From CAZXNF01 sp050741255 (GTDB taxonomy: Bacteria; Pseudomonadota; Gammaproteobacteria; Burkholderiales; SG8-41): a DNA stretch of 10,583 nt. The position numbers and the translations under genes were made by a program. Positions 1 through 7,100 of the stretch are shown one piece after another. Each line of letters opens with the position of its first letter. Position 1 is the stretch's first letter. The DNA is taken from the NCBI GenBank assembly GCA_050741255.1, contig JBOIEQ010000146.1:1-10583 (forward strand), given 5' to 3'. The notes under the pieces were generated by a model. It saw only the letters and a program-made list of their open reading frames with translations. It had not been told where the DNA came from and made no database searches.

Positions 1-2364
1 CACGCCAAGCAGCCTCGTACCCTTGGCCGCCCAGTCGCGCGCGCTGCCGGTGCCGTATTCCTCGCCCGCGATGACGAACAGCGGCACCTGTTCCGCGGCA
101 TAGCGCGTGGTCGCGTCAAACATGGTCAGCTGTTCACCGCTCGGCTGGTGGACGGTGACGCCCCCCTCGACGCCGGGCACCATCATGTTGCGCAAACGGG
201 CGTTCGCGAACGCACCCCGCATCATGACTTCGTGGTTCATGCGCCGGGCGCCGTAGTTGTTGAAATCGGCGGGCTTGACGCCCAACTGTTGCAGGTACAC
301 ACCGGCCGGTGAGCTCGCCTTGATGCTGCTGATCGGGCTGATGTGGTCGGTCGTGATCGAATTGCCGAGGATCGCCAGCGCGCGGGCGCCGTGGAATTCG
401 CGCAGGCTCGACGTCGTCAGTTCCGCATCGAGAAACGGCGGTTCCTTGATGTAGCTGGAGTCCGTGCGCCACGGATAAAGGTCGCCGTGGGACTGCGGGA
501 TGTCTTTCCACAGTGGGTTGGCCACATCGAAATCCATTCCGTAGATGCCGCGATACTGGTCAGGTTTCACCGCCGTCCGCACCAGGTGCGCGAGTTCATC
601 GGGGTCCGGCCACAGGTCCTTGAGGTAGACGGGCGTCCCCGTCTGGTCGTGTCCGAGCGGCTCGGTGGCGAGATCGATGTCGATTCGCCCGGCCAGCGCG
701 AACGCCACCACAAGCGGGGGACTGGCGAGAAATGCCGCGCGCACGGCCGCATGAATGCGCGCTTCGAAGTTGCGGTTGCCGGACAGCACCGCGCAGGCGA
801 CCGCATCCGAATCCGTGATCGATTTTTCGAGCTCGCCGTCGATCGGGCCGGAAGCGCCGAAACAGGTGGTGCAGCTGTAGCCGACCACCCTGAAGCCGAG
901 CGTGTCCAGGTACTGTTGCAAGCCGGTGGCATTGAGATACTCGCTGACCACCCGCGAGCCCGGCGCCAGCGACGTCTTCACCCAGGGCCGGACCTGCAGG
1001 CCGCGCTCCACCGCTTTCTTCGCCAGCAGGCCCGCGGCGAGCATGACGCCCGGATTGGACGTGTTCGTGCATGAGGTGATGGCGGCAATCACGATGTCGC
1101 CATCACCCGGTGACGCAGGGCCCTTGCGGACGGTCGTGCCCGTTTTGCCGTATCCGCCGTCGGCAACCGGCTTCTTGAGCAACGACGCGAAGCGCGGTTT
1201 CACCTCCGCGAGGGGAATGCGGTCCTGCGGCCGCTTGGGCCCGGCCAGGTTCGGCGTAATGGTGGCCAGGTCGAGCGGCAGCACCTGCGAATAATCCACG
1301 TCGCCGGCCTGCACGGGTCCCAGGCAGCCCTGCGCGCGGTAATACGCCTCGGTCGCGGCGATCCGCGCTTCGTCCCGCCCCGTCTGGCGCAGGTAGGCCA
1401 GCGTCTGCGCATCGACCGGGAAGAAGCCGACCGTCGCGCCGTATTCGACCGCCATGTTGGAGATCGTCGCCCGGTCCGGCACCGTCAGGTTCGCGACGCC
1501 CGCGCCGAAAAACTCCACAAACTTGCCCACGACCTTGGCCTGCCGCAGCATTTCCGTCACATGGAGTACCAGATCGGTCGAGGTCACGCCCGCATTCAGT
1601 TTCCCCGTCACGTGCACGCCCACCACGTCCGGCGTCAGCATGAACACCGGCTGGCCGAGTACCGCCGTCTGCGCTTCGATCCCGCCCACGCCCCAGCCGA
1701 CGGTACCAAGACCCGCGATCATGCAGGTATGCGAATCGGTGCCGACCAGCGTGTCGGGATAGTCGACGCCGTCCTTCGACAACAGGCCGGGCGCGAAGAA
1801 TTCGAGGTTGATCTGGTGCAGGATGCCGAAGCCGGGGGGGATCAGGCGTATGCCGTCATAAGCCTGCATCGCCCACTTCACGAAACTGAAGCGCTCGTGG
1901 TTGCGCTCGATCTCCAGCGCCATGTTCTGCTGCAGCGCCTCCGGCGTGCCGTGGTAATCGACCGTCAGCGTGTGGTCGAGCGTCATGTCGACCGGTACCC
2001 GGGGTTCCACCACTGCGGGCGAACCGCCGCGGCGCTTGACCGCGTCGCGCATCGCCGTCAGGTCGCCCAGCAGCGGAATGCCCGCCGCGCAGTTGAGCAC
2101 GACGCGGCCGACGACGAAGGGGATCTCCGTCGTGCGGGAGGCGTTCGGTTGCCATCCGGCCAGGTCGCGGACGTGCTCTTCCTGTACGCGAACGCCGTCG
2201 CAATTGCGCAGCAGCGATTCGAGCACGATGCGAATCGAAATCGGCAGCCGCGAAATCCGGCCCACCCCCTGCTTCTCCAGCGCCGGCAAGGAAAACAGCC
2301 GGCTCTTCCTGCCGGGGGTCAGTTCGACTTCGGTTTCGCAGGCGGTATGCAGAGATGCGGTCAT
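1..2364 (-). CDS. acnA: Aconitate hydratase, AcnA-type, C-terminus cut by window edge
   Basis: AcnA-family [4Fe-4S] hydro-lyase; the family interconverts citrate and isocitrate via cis-aconitate in the cytoplasm. I translated the frame codon by codon in the regions carrying the key motifs and found no stop: 788 residues are present and about 100 (end of the swivel domain) lie outside. Visible landmarks are Asp130-His131, TDSHT (209-213), cluster cysteines Cys432 in ITSCTNTSNP and Cys498/Cys501 in GYSCTTCFG (same spacing as in E. coli AcnA), SGNRNFEAR, TTDHISP near 671-677, and YGTGSARDWAAKG near the edge. The swivel motif reads G-S-A-R where GSSR is usual, so Ala775 replaces the second serine; the AARRIAF-like FEGR motif reads FEAR. 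The ATG at 2364 is the first possible start after an in-frame stop at 2398-2400, with no clear Shine-Dalgarno. It lies 33 bp after a tctC-type gene, so is probably the operon's last visible gene and a pathway paralogue rather than the TCA-cycle enzyme (inference). The family call is firm; the substrate is not. Confidence 0.93.
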   Translation of the reverse strand, partial: MTASLHTACETEVELTPGRKSRLFSLPALEKQGVGRISRLPISIRIVLESLLRNCDGVRVQEEHVRDLAGWQPNASRTTEIPFVVGRVVLNCAAGIPLLGDLTAMRDAVKRRGGSPAVVEPRVPVDMTLDHTLTVDYHGTPEALQQNMALEIERNHERFSFVKWAMQAYDGIRLIPPGFGILHQINLEFFAPGLLSKDGVDYPDTLVGTDSHTCMIAGLGTVGWGVGGIEAQTAVLGQPVFMLTPDVVGVHVTGKLNAGVTSTDLVLHVTEMLRQAKVVGKFVEFFGAGVANLTVPDRATISNMAVEYGATVGFFPVDAQTLAYLRQTGRDEARIAATEAYYRAQGCLGPVQAGDVDYSQVLPLDLATITPNLAGPKRPQDRIPLAEVKPRFASLLKKPVADGGYGKTGTTVRKGPASPGDGDIVIAAITSCTNTSNPGVMLAAGLLAKKAVERGLQVRPWVKTSLAPGSRVVSEYLNATGLQQYLDTLGFRVVGYSCTTCFGASGPIDGELEKSITDSDAVACAVLSGNRNFEARIHAAVRAAFLASPPLVVAFALAGRIDIDLATEPLGHDQTGTPVYLKDLWPDPDELAHLVRTAVKPDQYRGIYGMDFDVANPLWKDIPQSHGDLYPWRTDSSYIKEPPFLDAELTTSSLREFHGARALAILGNSITTDHISPISSIKASSPAGVYLQQLGVKPADFNNYGARRMNHEVMMRGAFANARLRNMMVPGVEGGVTVHQPSGEQLTMFDATTRYAAEQVPLFVIAGEEYGTGSARDWAAKGTRLLGV

Positions 2365-2397
2365 GGGATGCAGTCGATGTGAGCGAACGATGGAGTA

Positions 2398-3354
2398 TTA
2401 GTCGGCGCGCACGCCGGCTTCCTGGATTACCTTCAACCACTTGGCGAAGTCCTTGCGCAGCATCGCGGAGAATTCCTCCGGTGAGGTGGTTAGCACCTCG
2501 GCCGCCTGCGCGGTCATGCGCTCTTTCATGTCCTGCGTTCCCGCAATCTTGACGATGTCCGCGTGCAGACGATTCACGATGGCCGTCGGCGTGCCGGCCG
2601 GCGCCAGCACACCGTTCCAGGAAACAACGACCAGTCCGGGCAATCCTGCTTCCTTCGCATCGGGAACCGCGGGCGCCGCCGGCCAGCGTTTGCTGTCCGT
2701 CACCATGAGGGCCTTCAACTTGCCGCCCTGCACGTACGACACTGCCGACGGCATTGTCGCGAACAGCGCGTCCACATGCCCGCCCATCAGGTCCGCGACC
2801 GCGGGGGCACCGCCCTTGTACGGCACGAACGAAATCCCGACGTGCGCGAGTGTCTTGAACAGTTCGCCCGTCAGGTGATTGGTACTGCCGGGTCCCGAGG
2901 TCGCGAAATTGAGCTGTCCGGGACGCGCCCTGGCAAGCGCGATCAGTTCCACGGTCGACCGCACCGGCAACGCCGGGTGCGTCACCAGGATGTTTGGAAA
3001 AATGATGACGACGCTGACCGGCGCGAAATCCGCATTGGGGTCGTACGGCAGTTTTGTGTACAGCCCCGGGCTCATGGACAGTTCGTTGCTCGTACCCATC
3101 AGGAGGGTGTATCCGTCCGGCGGCGATTTGGCGACGTAGCCGGCGCCGATGGTGCCCGTCGCGCCCGCCCGGTTGTCGATCACCACCGGCTGCCCCAGCG
3201 TTTCCGTCAGCCTCTGCGCCAGCGGCCGCGCGACAACGTCCGCCGGACCGCCGGGTGGAAACGGCACGACGAGGCGCACCGGTTTCGACGGGTATGTCTG
3301 CGCGGCCGCACCGGCCGCGAACAACGTGATGACCGTCACCACTGCGCGCCACAT
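2398..3354 (-). CDS. Bug/TctC-family periplasmic solute-binding protein (downstream copy)
   Basis: Tripartite-tricarboxylate-transporter substrate-binding protein (Bug/TctC family), 318 residues, the usual family length. Residues 1-18 form a Sec signal peptide: a short n-region with Arg3, a hydrophobic core, and a likely cut after AAA at 16-18. The mature protein opens with the family hallmark YPSKPVRLVVPFPPGG (21-36), followed by NRAGATGTIGAGYVA (61-75), SPPDGYTLLMG (78-88), KLPYDPNADFAPVS (101-114) and FVPYKGGAPAVADLMGG (176-192). Family members bind carboxylates such as citrate, dicarboxylates or aromatic acids in the periplasm. The frame is open 32 codons further upstream, but the ATG at 3354 is chosen because it places the signal peptide correctly; GGGGAG lies about 10 bases ahead of it. 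The gene sits 43 bp after the aldehyde dehydrogenase and 33 bp before acnA. No membrane components (TctA, TctB) are in the window, so it is either an orphan binding protein that shares a transporter encoded elsewhere or a sensor partner. Confidence 0.93.
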   Translation of the reverse strand: MWRAVVTVITLFAAGAAAQTYPSKPVRLVVPFPPGGPADVVARPLAQRLTETLGQPVVIDNRAGATGTIGAGYVAKSPPDGYTLLMGTSNELSMSPGLYTKLPYDPNADFAPVSVVIIFPNILVTHPALPVRSTVELIALARARPGQLNFATSGPGSTNHLTGELFKTLAHVGISFVPYKGGAPAVADLMGGHVDALFATMPSAVSYVQGGKLKALMVTDSKRWPAAPAVPDAKEAGLPGLVVVSWNGVLAPAGTPTAIVNRLHADIVKIAGTQDMKERMTAQAAEVLTTSPEEFSAMLRKDFAKWLKVIQEAGVRAD

Positions 3355-3397
3355 CGAACGCTCGCTCCCCACCCTCGCCTGCCTTTCTCGCGCTTTC

Positions 3398-4897
3398 TCA
3401 GCGCATGATGAAGGGATTCGGCACTTCGGTCGCGGTGGATATCCAGACACTCTTGGTCTGCAGGTATTCCTTGATCATTTCCTGTCCGCTCTCGCGGCCG
3501 AGCCCGCTGCGTTTGTAGCCGCCGAACGGCGACAGATAGCTGACGGCGCGGTAGGTGTTGATCCACACCGTGCCGGCCTGCAGCTTCTCCGCCATCAGCA
3601 GTGCGCGGCGCATGTTCTGCGTCCAGACGCCCGCGGCGAGACCGTAGACGACATCGTTGCCGATCGCGATGGCATCAGCCTCGTCCTTGAACGGAATCAC
3701 GGAAAGCACCGGCCCGAACACTTCTTCCTGTGCGATGCGCATGCGGTTGTTCACGCCGGTGAAGATGGTCGGTTCGACGAACCAGCCGTTTCCGCATTCC
3801 GGGCGCGTCGCCTTGGCGCCGCCCAGCGCGGTATGGGCGCCCTCCCCCTTGGCAATGTCGATGTAGCCGAGCACCTTCTCGTATTGCGGCTTGTTGGTGA
3901 CAGGCCCGACCTGGGTGTCGAGACTCATCGGATCGCCCATCTTCGCGGTTTTCGCGAAGGCGACCAGTTTCTCGACGAAGGCGTCGTGGATCGTCTCCTG
4001 CACCAGCAGGCGCGAGCCCGCGATGCAGGTCTGGCCCGTCGCGGCGAAGATGCCGGAAATCGCGCCCTTGACTGCGTTGTCCAGTTCGGCGTCGTCGAAC
4101 ACGATATTGGGCGACTTGCCGCCGAGTTCCATGCTGACGCGCTTCAATCCGCGCGCCGCGGCTTCGTAGATCTTCTGGCCGGTGGCGTCGGAGCCGGTGA
4201 AGGCGACCTTCGCAACCAGGGGGTGCTCGACGAGGGGCGTGCCTGCTTCGGCGCCGAATCCGGTCACGACATTCACCACCCCCGGCGGAAATCCCGCCTG
4301 CTCGATCAGTTTCATGAATTCGAGCAGCGAGGCCGACGTATATTCGGAGGGCTTGATGACGACGGTGTTGCCGGCGGCGAGTAGCGGCGCAAGCTTCCAT
4401 GCCGTCAGCAGCAGCGGCGAATTCCAGGGAATGATCGCGGCGATCACCCCCAGCGGTTCGTAGCGCGTGTAGTTGAACGTGTCAGGTTTGTCGATCGGAA
4501 TGACATGGCCTTCGATCTTGTCCGCGAGGCCGCCGTAGTAGTGATACCACTGGGCCATGTATGCCGTCTGCGCACTCATCTCGGCAAACAGCTTGCCGTT
4601 GTCGCGCACCTCGACTTCCGCCAGCGCCTTCGAATGCTCGCCGATCAGGTCGCCGAGCTTGCGCAGCAAGGCGCCGCGTTTCGACGCCGTGAGCTTCGGC
4701 CATTCGCCCGCGGTAAAGGCGGCGTGGGCGGCCCGCACGGCCCGGTCGACATCCTCCTTGTTGCCGCGCGGAATCAGTGCCCACGGCTGCCCCGTATACG
4801 GGTTGTGGCTCTCGAAATGCTCGCCCGCGGCAGGATCGGCCCATTGGCCGCCGATATAAAGGGAATACCGGGCGAGCTTCTTCTCCGTCGTATCCAT
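3398..4897 (-). CDS. NAD(P)-dependent aldehyde dehydrogenase (ALDH superfamily)
   Basis: Cytoplasmic ALDH, 499 residues, the normal length; it oxidises an aldehyde to its acid using NAD(P)+. The N-terminus reads LYIGGQWADP (13-22). Further on come IIPWNSPL (155-162, oxyanion Asn159), cofactor-binding IKPSEYT (181-187), FTGSDATG (233-240), MELGGKSPN (256-264, general-base Glu257), GQTCIAGSR (288-296, nucleophile Cys291), EEVFGPV (391-397) and SPFGGYKRSGLGRE (456-469). All catalytic residues are intact. The ATG at 4897 follows AAGGA at about 7 bases, which fixes the start; an open frame upstream overlaps the preceding gene and is rejected. The sequence style is nearest to betaine-aldehyde or hydroxymuconic-semialdehyde-like broad ALDHs, but substrate cannot be read from it. 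It starts 31 bp after the beta subunit of a 2-oxoacid decarboxylase, so the simplest inference is that it oxidises the aldehyde made by that enzyme. It is not of the CoA-acylating type. Confidence 0.95.
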   Translation of the reverse strand: MDTTEKKLARYSLYIGGQWADPAAGEHFESHNPYTGQPWALIPRGNKEDVDRAVRAAHAAFTAGEWPKLTASKRGALLRKLGDLIGEHSKALAEVEVRDNGKLFAEMSAQTAYMAQWYHYYGGLADKIEGHVIPIDKPDTFNYTRYEPLGVIAAIIPWNSPLLLTAWKLAPLLAAGNTVVIKPSEYTSASLLEFMKLIEQAGFPPGVVNVVTGFGAEAGTPLVEHPLVAKVAFTGSDATGQKIYEAAARGLKRVSMELGGKSPNIVFDDAELDNAVKGAISGIFAATGQTCIAGSRLLVQETIHDAFVEKLVAFAKTAKMGDPMSLDTQVGPVTNKPQYEKVLGYIDIAKGEGAHTALGGAKATRPECGNGWFVEPTIFTGVNNRMRIAQEEVFGPVLSVIPFKDEADAIAIGNDVVYGLAAGVWTQNMRRALLMAEKLQAGTVWINTYRAVSYLSPFGGYKRSGLGRESGQEMIKEYLQTKSVWISTATEVPNPFIMR

Positions 4898-4928
4898 GAA
4901 ATTCCTTCTGCCGGGAAGCGCCGCGCGC

Positions 4929-5528
4929 TCAGTCGTACGCCTTGGCCGTGCCCAGCAAGGCCTCGCGGAACCGGTTCTTGAGGGCGACGCCGTCACGGAA
5001 CCTGATCGACATGGGGTAACGGGTCGCCGTGATCTTGATGTCGACAAATGTCGGACCGTCGGCCTTGTAGAGCTTCGGAATCCAGGCATCGAGTGCTTTC
5101 CTCGTGAGAACGGTCGTACTGCGCGCGAAATTCGCCGCCTTGGCCATGCCCGCGAGGTCGACGCCGCGGCTGGTGTGGGTGGGCTGCATGCCGGTCTCGC
5201 TGTACAGCTCGTTATCGAGCACGACGATCGTCAGGTTGCGCGGCGCCTTGGCGCCGATGGTGGCAAGTGAGCCCAGCCCCATCAGCATTTCGCCGTCACC
5301 CGTGATCACGACCACCTGGCGTTTGGGCTGGGCCAGCGCGAGGCCGAGTCCCACCATGGCTGCCGCCCCCATGCCGCCCCACAGGTAAAAGGTGTTGGGA
5401 TGGTCGTGCACGCCGCAGTCGTAGCAGGATGACCCCAGTCCGGTGACCACCAGCGCATCGCCGCGTTTGTCGAGAATCGCCTTGACCACCACGCGCCGGT
5501 CAAGCACGGCTTTGGTTTTTTTCGCCAT
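4929..5528 (-). CDS. ThDP-dependent 2-oxoacid decarboxylase, beta subunit (ComE / phosphonopyruvate decarboxylase C-half type)
   Basis: 199 residues forming the ThDP pyrophosphate-binding half of a split decarboxylase. The region FYLWGGMGAAAMVGLGLAL (47-65) matches the family's glycine-rich segment. The ThDP/Mg2+ motif begins GDGEMLMGLGSLATIG (77-92) and ends with Asn106 in LDNELYSETG (104-113). The C-terminus is basic, with RYPMSIRFRDG (170-180). Relatives are the beta subunit of sulfopyruvate decarboxylase (ComE) and the C-terminal half of phosphonopyruvate decarboxylase, which act on 3-substituted pyruvates. It must pair with the alpha subunit encoded immediately upstream, whose stop codon is 2 bp away. 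GGAG lies 9 bases before the ATG at 5528. In a split family the alpha subunit supplies the activating glutamate and this one supplies ThDP binding. Substrate is undetermined: xsc and suyAB, expected for sulfopyruvate metabolism, and PEP mutase, expected for phosphonates, are absent from the window. Confidence 0.88.
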   Translation of the reverse strand: MAKKTKAVLDRRVVVKAILDKRGDALVVTGLGSSCYDCGVHDHPNTFYLWGGMGAAAMVGLGLALAQPKRQVVVITGDGEMLMGLGSLATIGAKAPRNLTIVVLDNELYSETGMQPTHTSRGVDLAGMAKAANFARSTTVLTRKALDAWIPKLYKADGPTFVDIKITATRYPMSIRFRDGVALKNRFREALLGTAKAYD

Positions 5529-5530
5529 GG

Positions 5531-6061
5531 TTATTTGCTCCAGTCCTTGAATCCGATGACCCGCTGGCCGATCAGCACGGCCACCGGACGGTAGGCGCTG
5601 AACGCCATCTGCGCGGCCGCAAACACGGTTTCGCCGACACGCGCCGCGTCGTCCACATGATGGACGACCACGCCTGCCGCCTGCAGCACCGGAGCCGTGC
5701 TTTGCCCCATCGGCAGCTGCCAGGGATTGAATTCGCCCCACTCTCCGCGCATGGTCACCAGCGTGAGCAACGGAAACCGGCATTCCAGGATGGTGCCCAG
5801 CATGTTGATGCAGTTGCCCGCCCCGGAGGATTGCATCAGCAGCGCGCCCCGCTGGCCGCCCAGCCAGGTGCCAGCGAGCATGGACACGCCCTCCTCTTCG
5901 CTCGTCAGCGAGACCGTCTGGATATTGCGGTCGGCATGACACTTGAGGATGAGTTGCGTGTGCCCCGCGTCCGGCACGTAGGCGACCTGGCGGATGCCCA
6001 CGCGCTGGAACGCGTCGTAAATGTCATTCGGCCAGGTGGCCGGTTTTTTCTCTGCTGTCAA
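5531..6061 (-). CDS. ThDP-dependent 2-oxoacid decarboxylase, alpha subunit (ComD / phosphonopyruvate decarboxylase N-half type)
   Basis: 176 residues corresponding to the PYR domain of a split ThDP decarboxylase. The start of the fold is AYVPDAGHTQLI (27-38), typical of the sulfopyruvate/phosphonopyruvate decarboxylase group. The acidic cluster TSEEEGVSMLAG (53-64) carries the glutamate that activates the ThDP aminopyrimidine. Conserved loops follow at QSSGAGNCIN (77-86) and MRGEWGEFNPWQLPMG (104-119). The start is TTG at 6061, preceded by a full AAGGAG at 6-base spacing; there is no better ATG, and the residues before AYVPDAGH have the expected length. The stop lies 2 bp before the beta-subunit ATG, a translationally coupled pair. 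The product should be an aldehyde passed to the downstream ALDH (inference). The gene is often labelled sulfopyruvate decarboxylase by homology alone, and that label should not be taken as the substrate. Confidence 0.88.
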   Translation of the reverse strand: MTAEKKPATWPNDIYDAFQRVGIRQVAYVPDAGHTQLILKCHADRNIQTVSLTSEEEGVSMLAGTWLGGQRGALLMQSSGAGNCINMLGTILECRFPLLTLVTMRGEWGEFNPWQLPMGQSTAPVLQAAGVVVHHVDDAARVGETVFAAAQMAFSAYRPVAVLIGQRVIGFKDWSK

Positions 6062-6067
6062 CGGAAA

Positions 6068-6073
6068 CTCCTT
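6068..6073 (-). promoter_or_regulatory. Strong ribosome binding site fixing a TTG start
   Basis: AAGGAG on the minus strand, 6 bases ahead of the TTG at 6061. It decides the start of the decarboxylase alpha subunit, where no ATG is available at the correct place. Confidence 0.8.
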
Positions 6074-6108
6074 GTTTCAACAACGTTGGTCGACACCGCG
6101 GGCGGCGT

Positions 6109-6825
6109 TCAGGGCGTACGCGCCCCTTGTGCAACGGCCTTCCTGCTCATGCCCTGGAGGAAAGACCGGATGCCTCTTTGCATGAACACTTTCAGATGGA
6201 CGTTGACCCAGCGTAATCCCATCCCGAGGTAGCGGTTCGTCGCTTCGAGATCGTCCTGCACGTTCATGCCCGCGGGCCTCCCGGCGTCCGCGATGCGCTT
6301 GATCGCATCTTCCACCGCAGCCTGCACGCCGGGATGCTTGCGGTTTCCCCGGTGCCCCATCGACTGGGCCAGGTCGAGCGCTCCCAGATAGAACACGTCG
6401 ATTTCCTTCACCTTGAGCAGTTCCGGCAGGTTTGCGAGCGCGTCACGTGATTCCATCATCGCCACGAGCAGCTTTTCCTCGTAGTTGCCTTCCCATTCCT
6501 GCATGCTCTTGATGATGGTCCGTACCGACGCGACATCGTGAATGTGCGGAACCTGGACGCCGCCAACGCCGCAGCTCAGATAGCGGTTGATCAGCCCGCC
6601 TTCGTTGCTCCACGGACGGACGACGGACCCGATTCCTGCCGCCCGGGCCGCGCGCGCGAGCGCTTCCACCTGTCCGAAATCGGTGCTGCTGTGCTCGCAA
6701 TCGATGAAAACCATGTCGAAGCCTGCGCCGCCGACGAACTCCACGATATCCGGCGTCGGAAAATCCGTGTTGCAGACCGACACGACCTGGCCCGAGGCCA
6801 GCTTTGATTTAACCATTGCAGACAT
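6109..6825 (-). CDS. HpcH/HpaI-family aldolase/lyase (short variant)
   Basis: 238-residue TIM-barrel class II (metal-dependent) aldolase-like protein. Family members cleave 4-hydroxy-2-oxoacids to pyruvate plus an aldehyde, or related C-C bonds. Active-site residues fit E. coli HpaI: FIDCEHSSTDF (40-50, giving Asp42 and His45), Arg70 in VVRPW, and metal ligands Glu125 (MMESRDAL) and Asp151 (YLGALDLAQSMG), which are 26 apart as in HpaI. Three things are odd. The protein is about 25 residues shorter than HpaI, with the loss lying between Arg70 and Glu125, where HpaI carries its RGVG...RAS loop. The Gln two residues before the metal Glu is Met123. The usual IGPxDL reads LGALDL. The ATG at 6825 has no strong Shine-Dalgarno, and an ATG three codons on (6816) is an alternative. 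The gene is 47 bp ahead of the decarboxylase alpha subunit, so probably in the same operon. Aldolase fold is well supported; the reaction is not. Confidence 0.88.
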   Translation of the reverse strand: MSAMVKSKLASGQVVSVCNTDFPTPDIVEFVGGAGFDMVFIDCEHSSTDFGQVEALARAARAAGIGSVVRPWSNEGGLINRYLSCGVGGVQVPHIHDVASVRTIIKSMQEWEGNYEEKLLVAMMESRDALANLPELLKVKEIDVFYLGALDLAQSMGHRGNRKHPGVQAAVEDAIKRIADAGRPAGMNVQDDLEATNRYLGMGLRWVNVHLKVFMQRGIRSFLQGMSRKAVAQGARTP

Positions 6826-6846
6826 GATCAGTTTCGCCGGCCGACA

Positions 6847-6969
6847 TCATTCGAGCGTGGCGCCCGACGCATTGACGACCATGTTCCATCGGGCAAGATC
6901 GTCCTTGATGACACGCGCGAACTCTTCGGGCGAGTTGCCCACCAGATTCGTTCCCGCCGCCTCGAAACG
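6847..6969 (-). pseudogene. C-terminal remnant of a third Bug/TctC gene
   Basis: On the minus strand, 40 codons ending in TGA at 6847-6849 read from RFEAAGTNLVGNSPEEFARV to a C-terminus NASGATLE. They align without gaps to the last 40 residues of the intact tctC-type gene next door (RFEPTGTMVVASSPAEFAKV ... KASGATMD), with 23 of 40 identical by my count. Upstream of the Arg the similarity stops abruptly and no start codon, signal peptide or YPxKPIRxVV motif is attached. The other 280 or so residues are missing. At about 58 percent identity the remnant comes from an older paralogue rather than a fresh duplication. It cannot make a functional binding protein. Confidence 0.8.
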
Positions 6970-7064
6970 TCCTGCACGGGCAGTGAGGTATCGCCTACGG
7001 CCAGTATTGTGCACGCACCGGACGACTGTCCGCCGGCTTTTTTCTTGCGCATCAATGATTCCTC
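6970..7064 (-). pseudogene. Orphan gene start fused to the tctC remnant (deletion scar)
   Basis: On the minus strand, GAGGA (7064-7060) stands 7 bases before an ATG at 7052, opening MRKKKAGGQSSGACTILAVG followed by DTSLPVQ. The reading frame then runs into the tctC remnant in a different frame at about 6970 and ends at 6828 without resembling anything. The good ribosome-binding site placed just after a tctC stop, together with the sharp loss of sense at the remnant border, suggests the N-terminus of a lost gene joined by a deletion to the C-terminus of a lost tctC paralogue. The lost gene is not recognised; a faint likeness of ILAVGD to the start of CapA-type proteins is too short to use. Confidence 0.4.
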
Positions 7065-7100
7065 GTCGACGTCGTCGCGGGTCGGCTTGCGGCACTATCC

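Noticed and set aside
1856..3352. Long open frame on the minus strand (about 498 codons) across acnA and the downstream tctC
   Set aside because: It is out of frame with two well-supported genes, is rich in Arg/Gly/Ala shadow sequence and has no recognisable domain; an effect of high GC content.
3149..4384. Plus-strand open frame of 411 codons opposite the aldehyde dehydrogenase
   Set aside because: Antisense shadow of the ALDH gene, whose catalytic motifs are complete on the other strand.
4929..6061. Sulfolactate degradation or coenzyme M-type pathway, from the ComDE-like genes
   Set aside because: No xsc, pta, suyAB, comABC or sulfonate transporter in the window; the similarity is at family level only.
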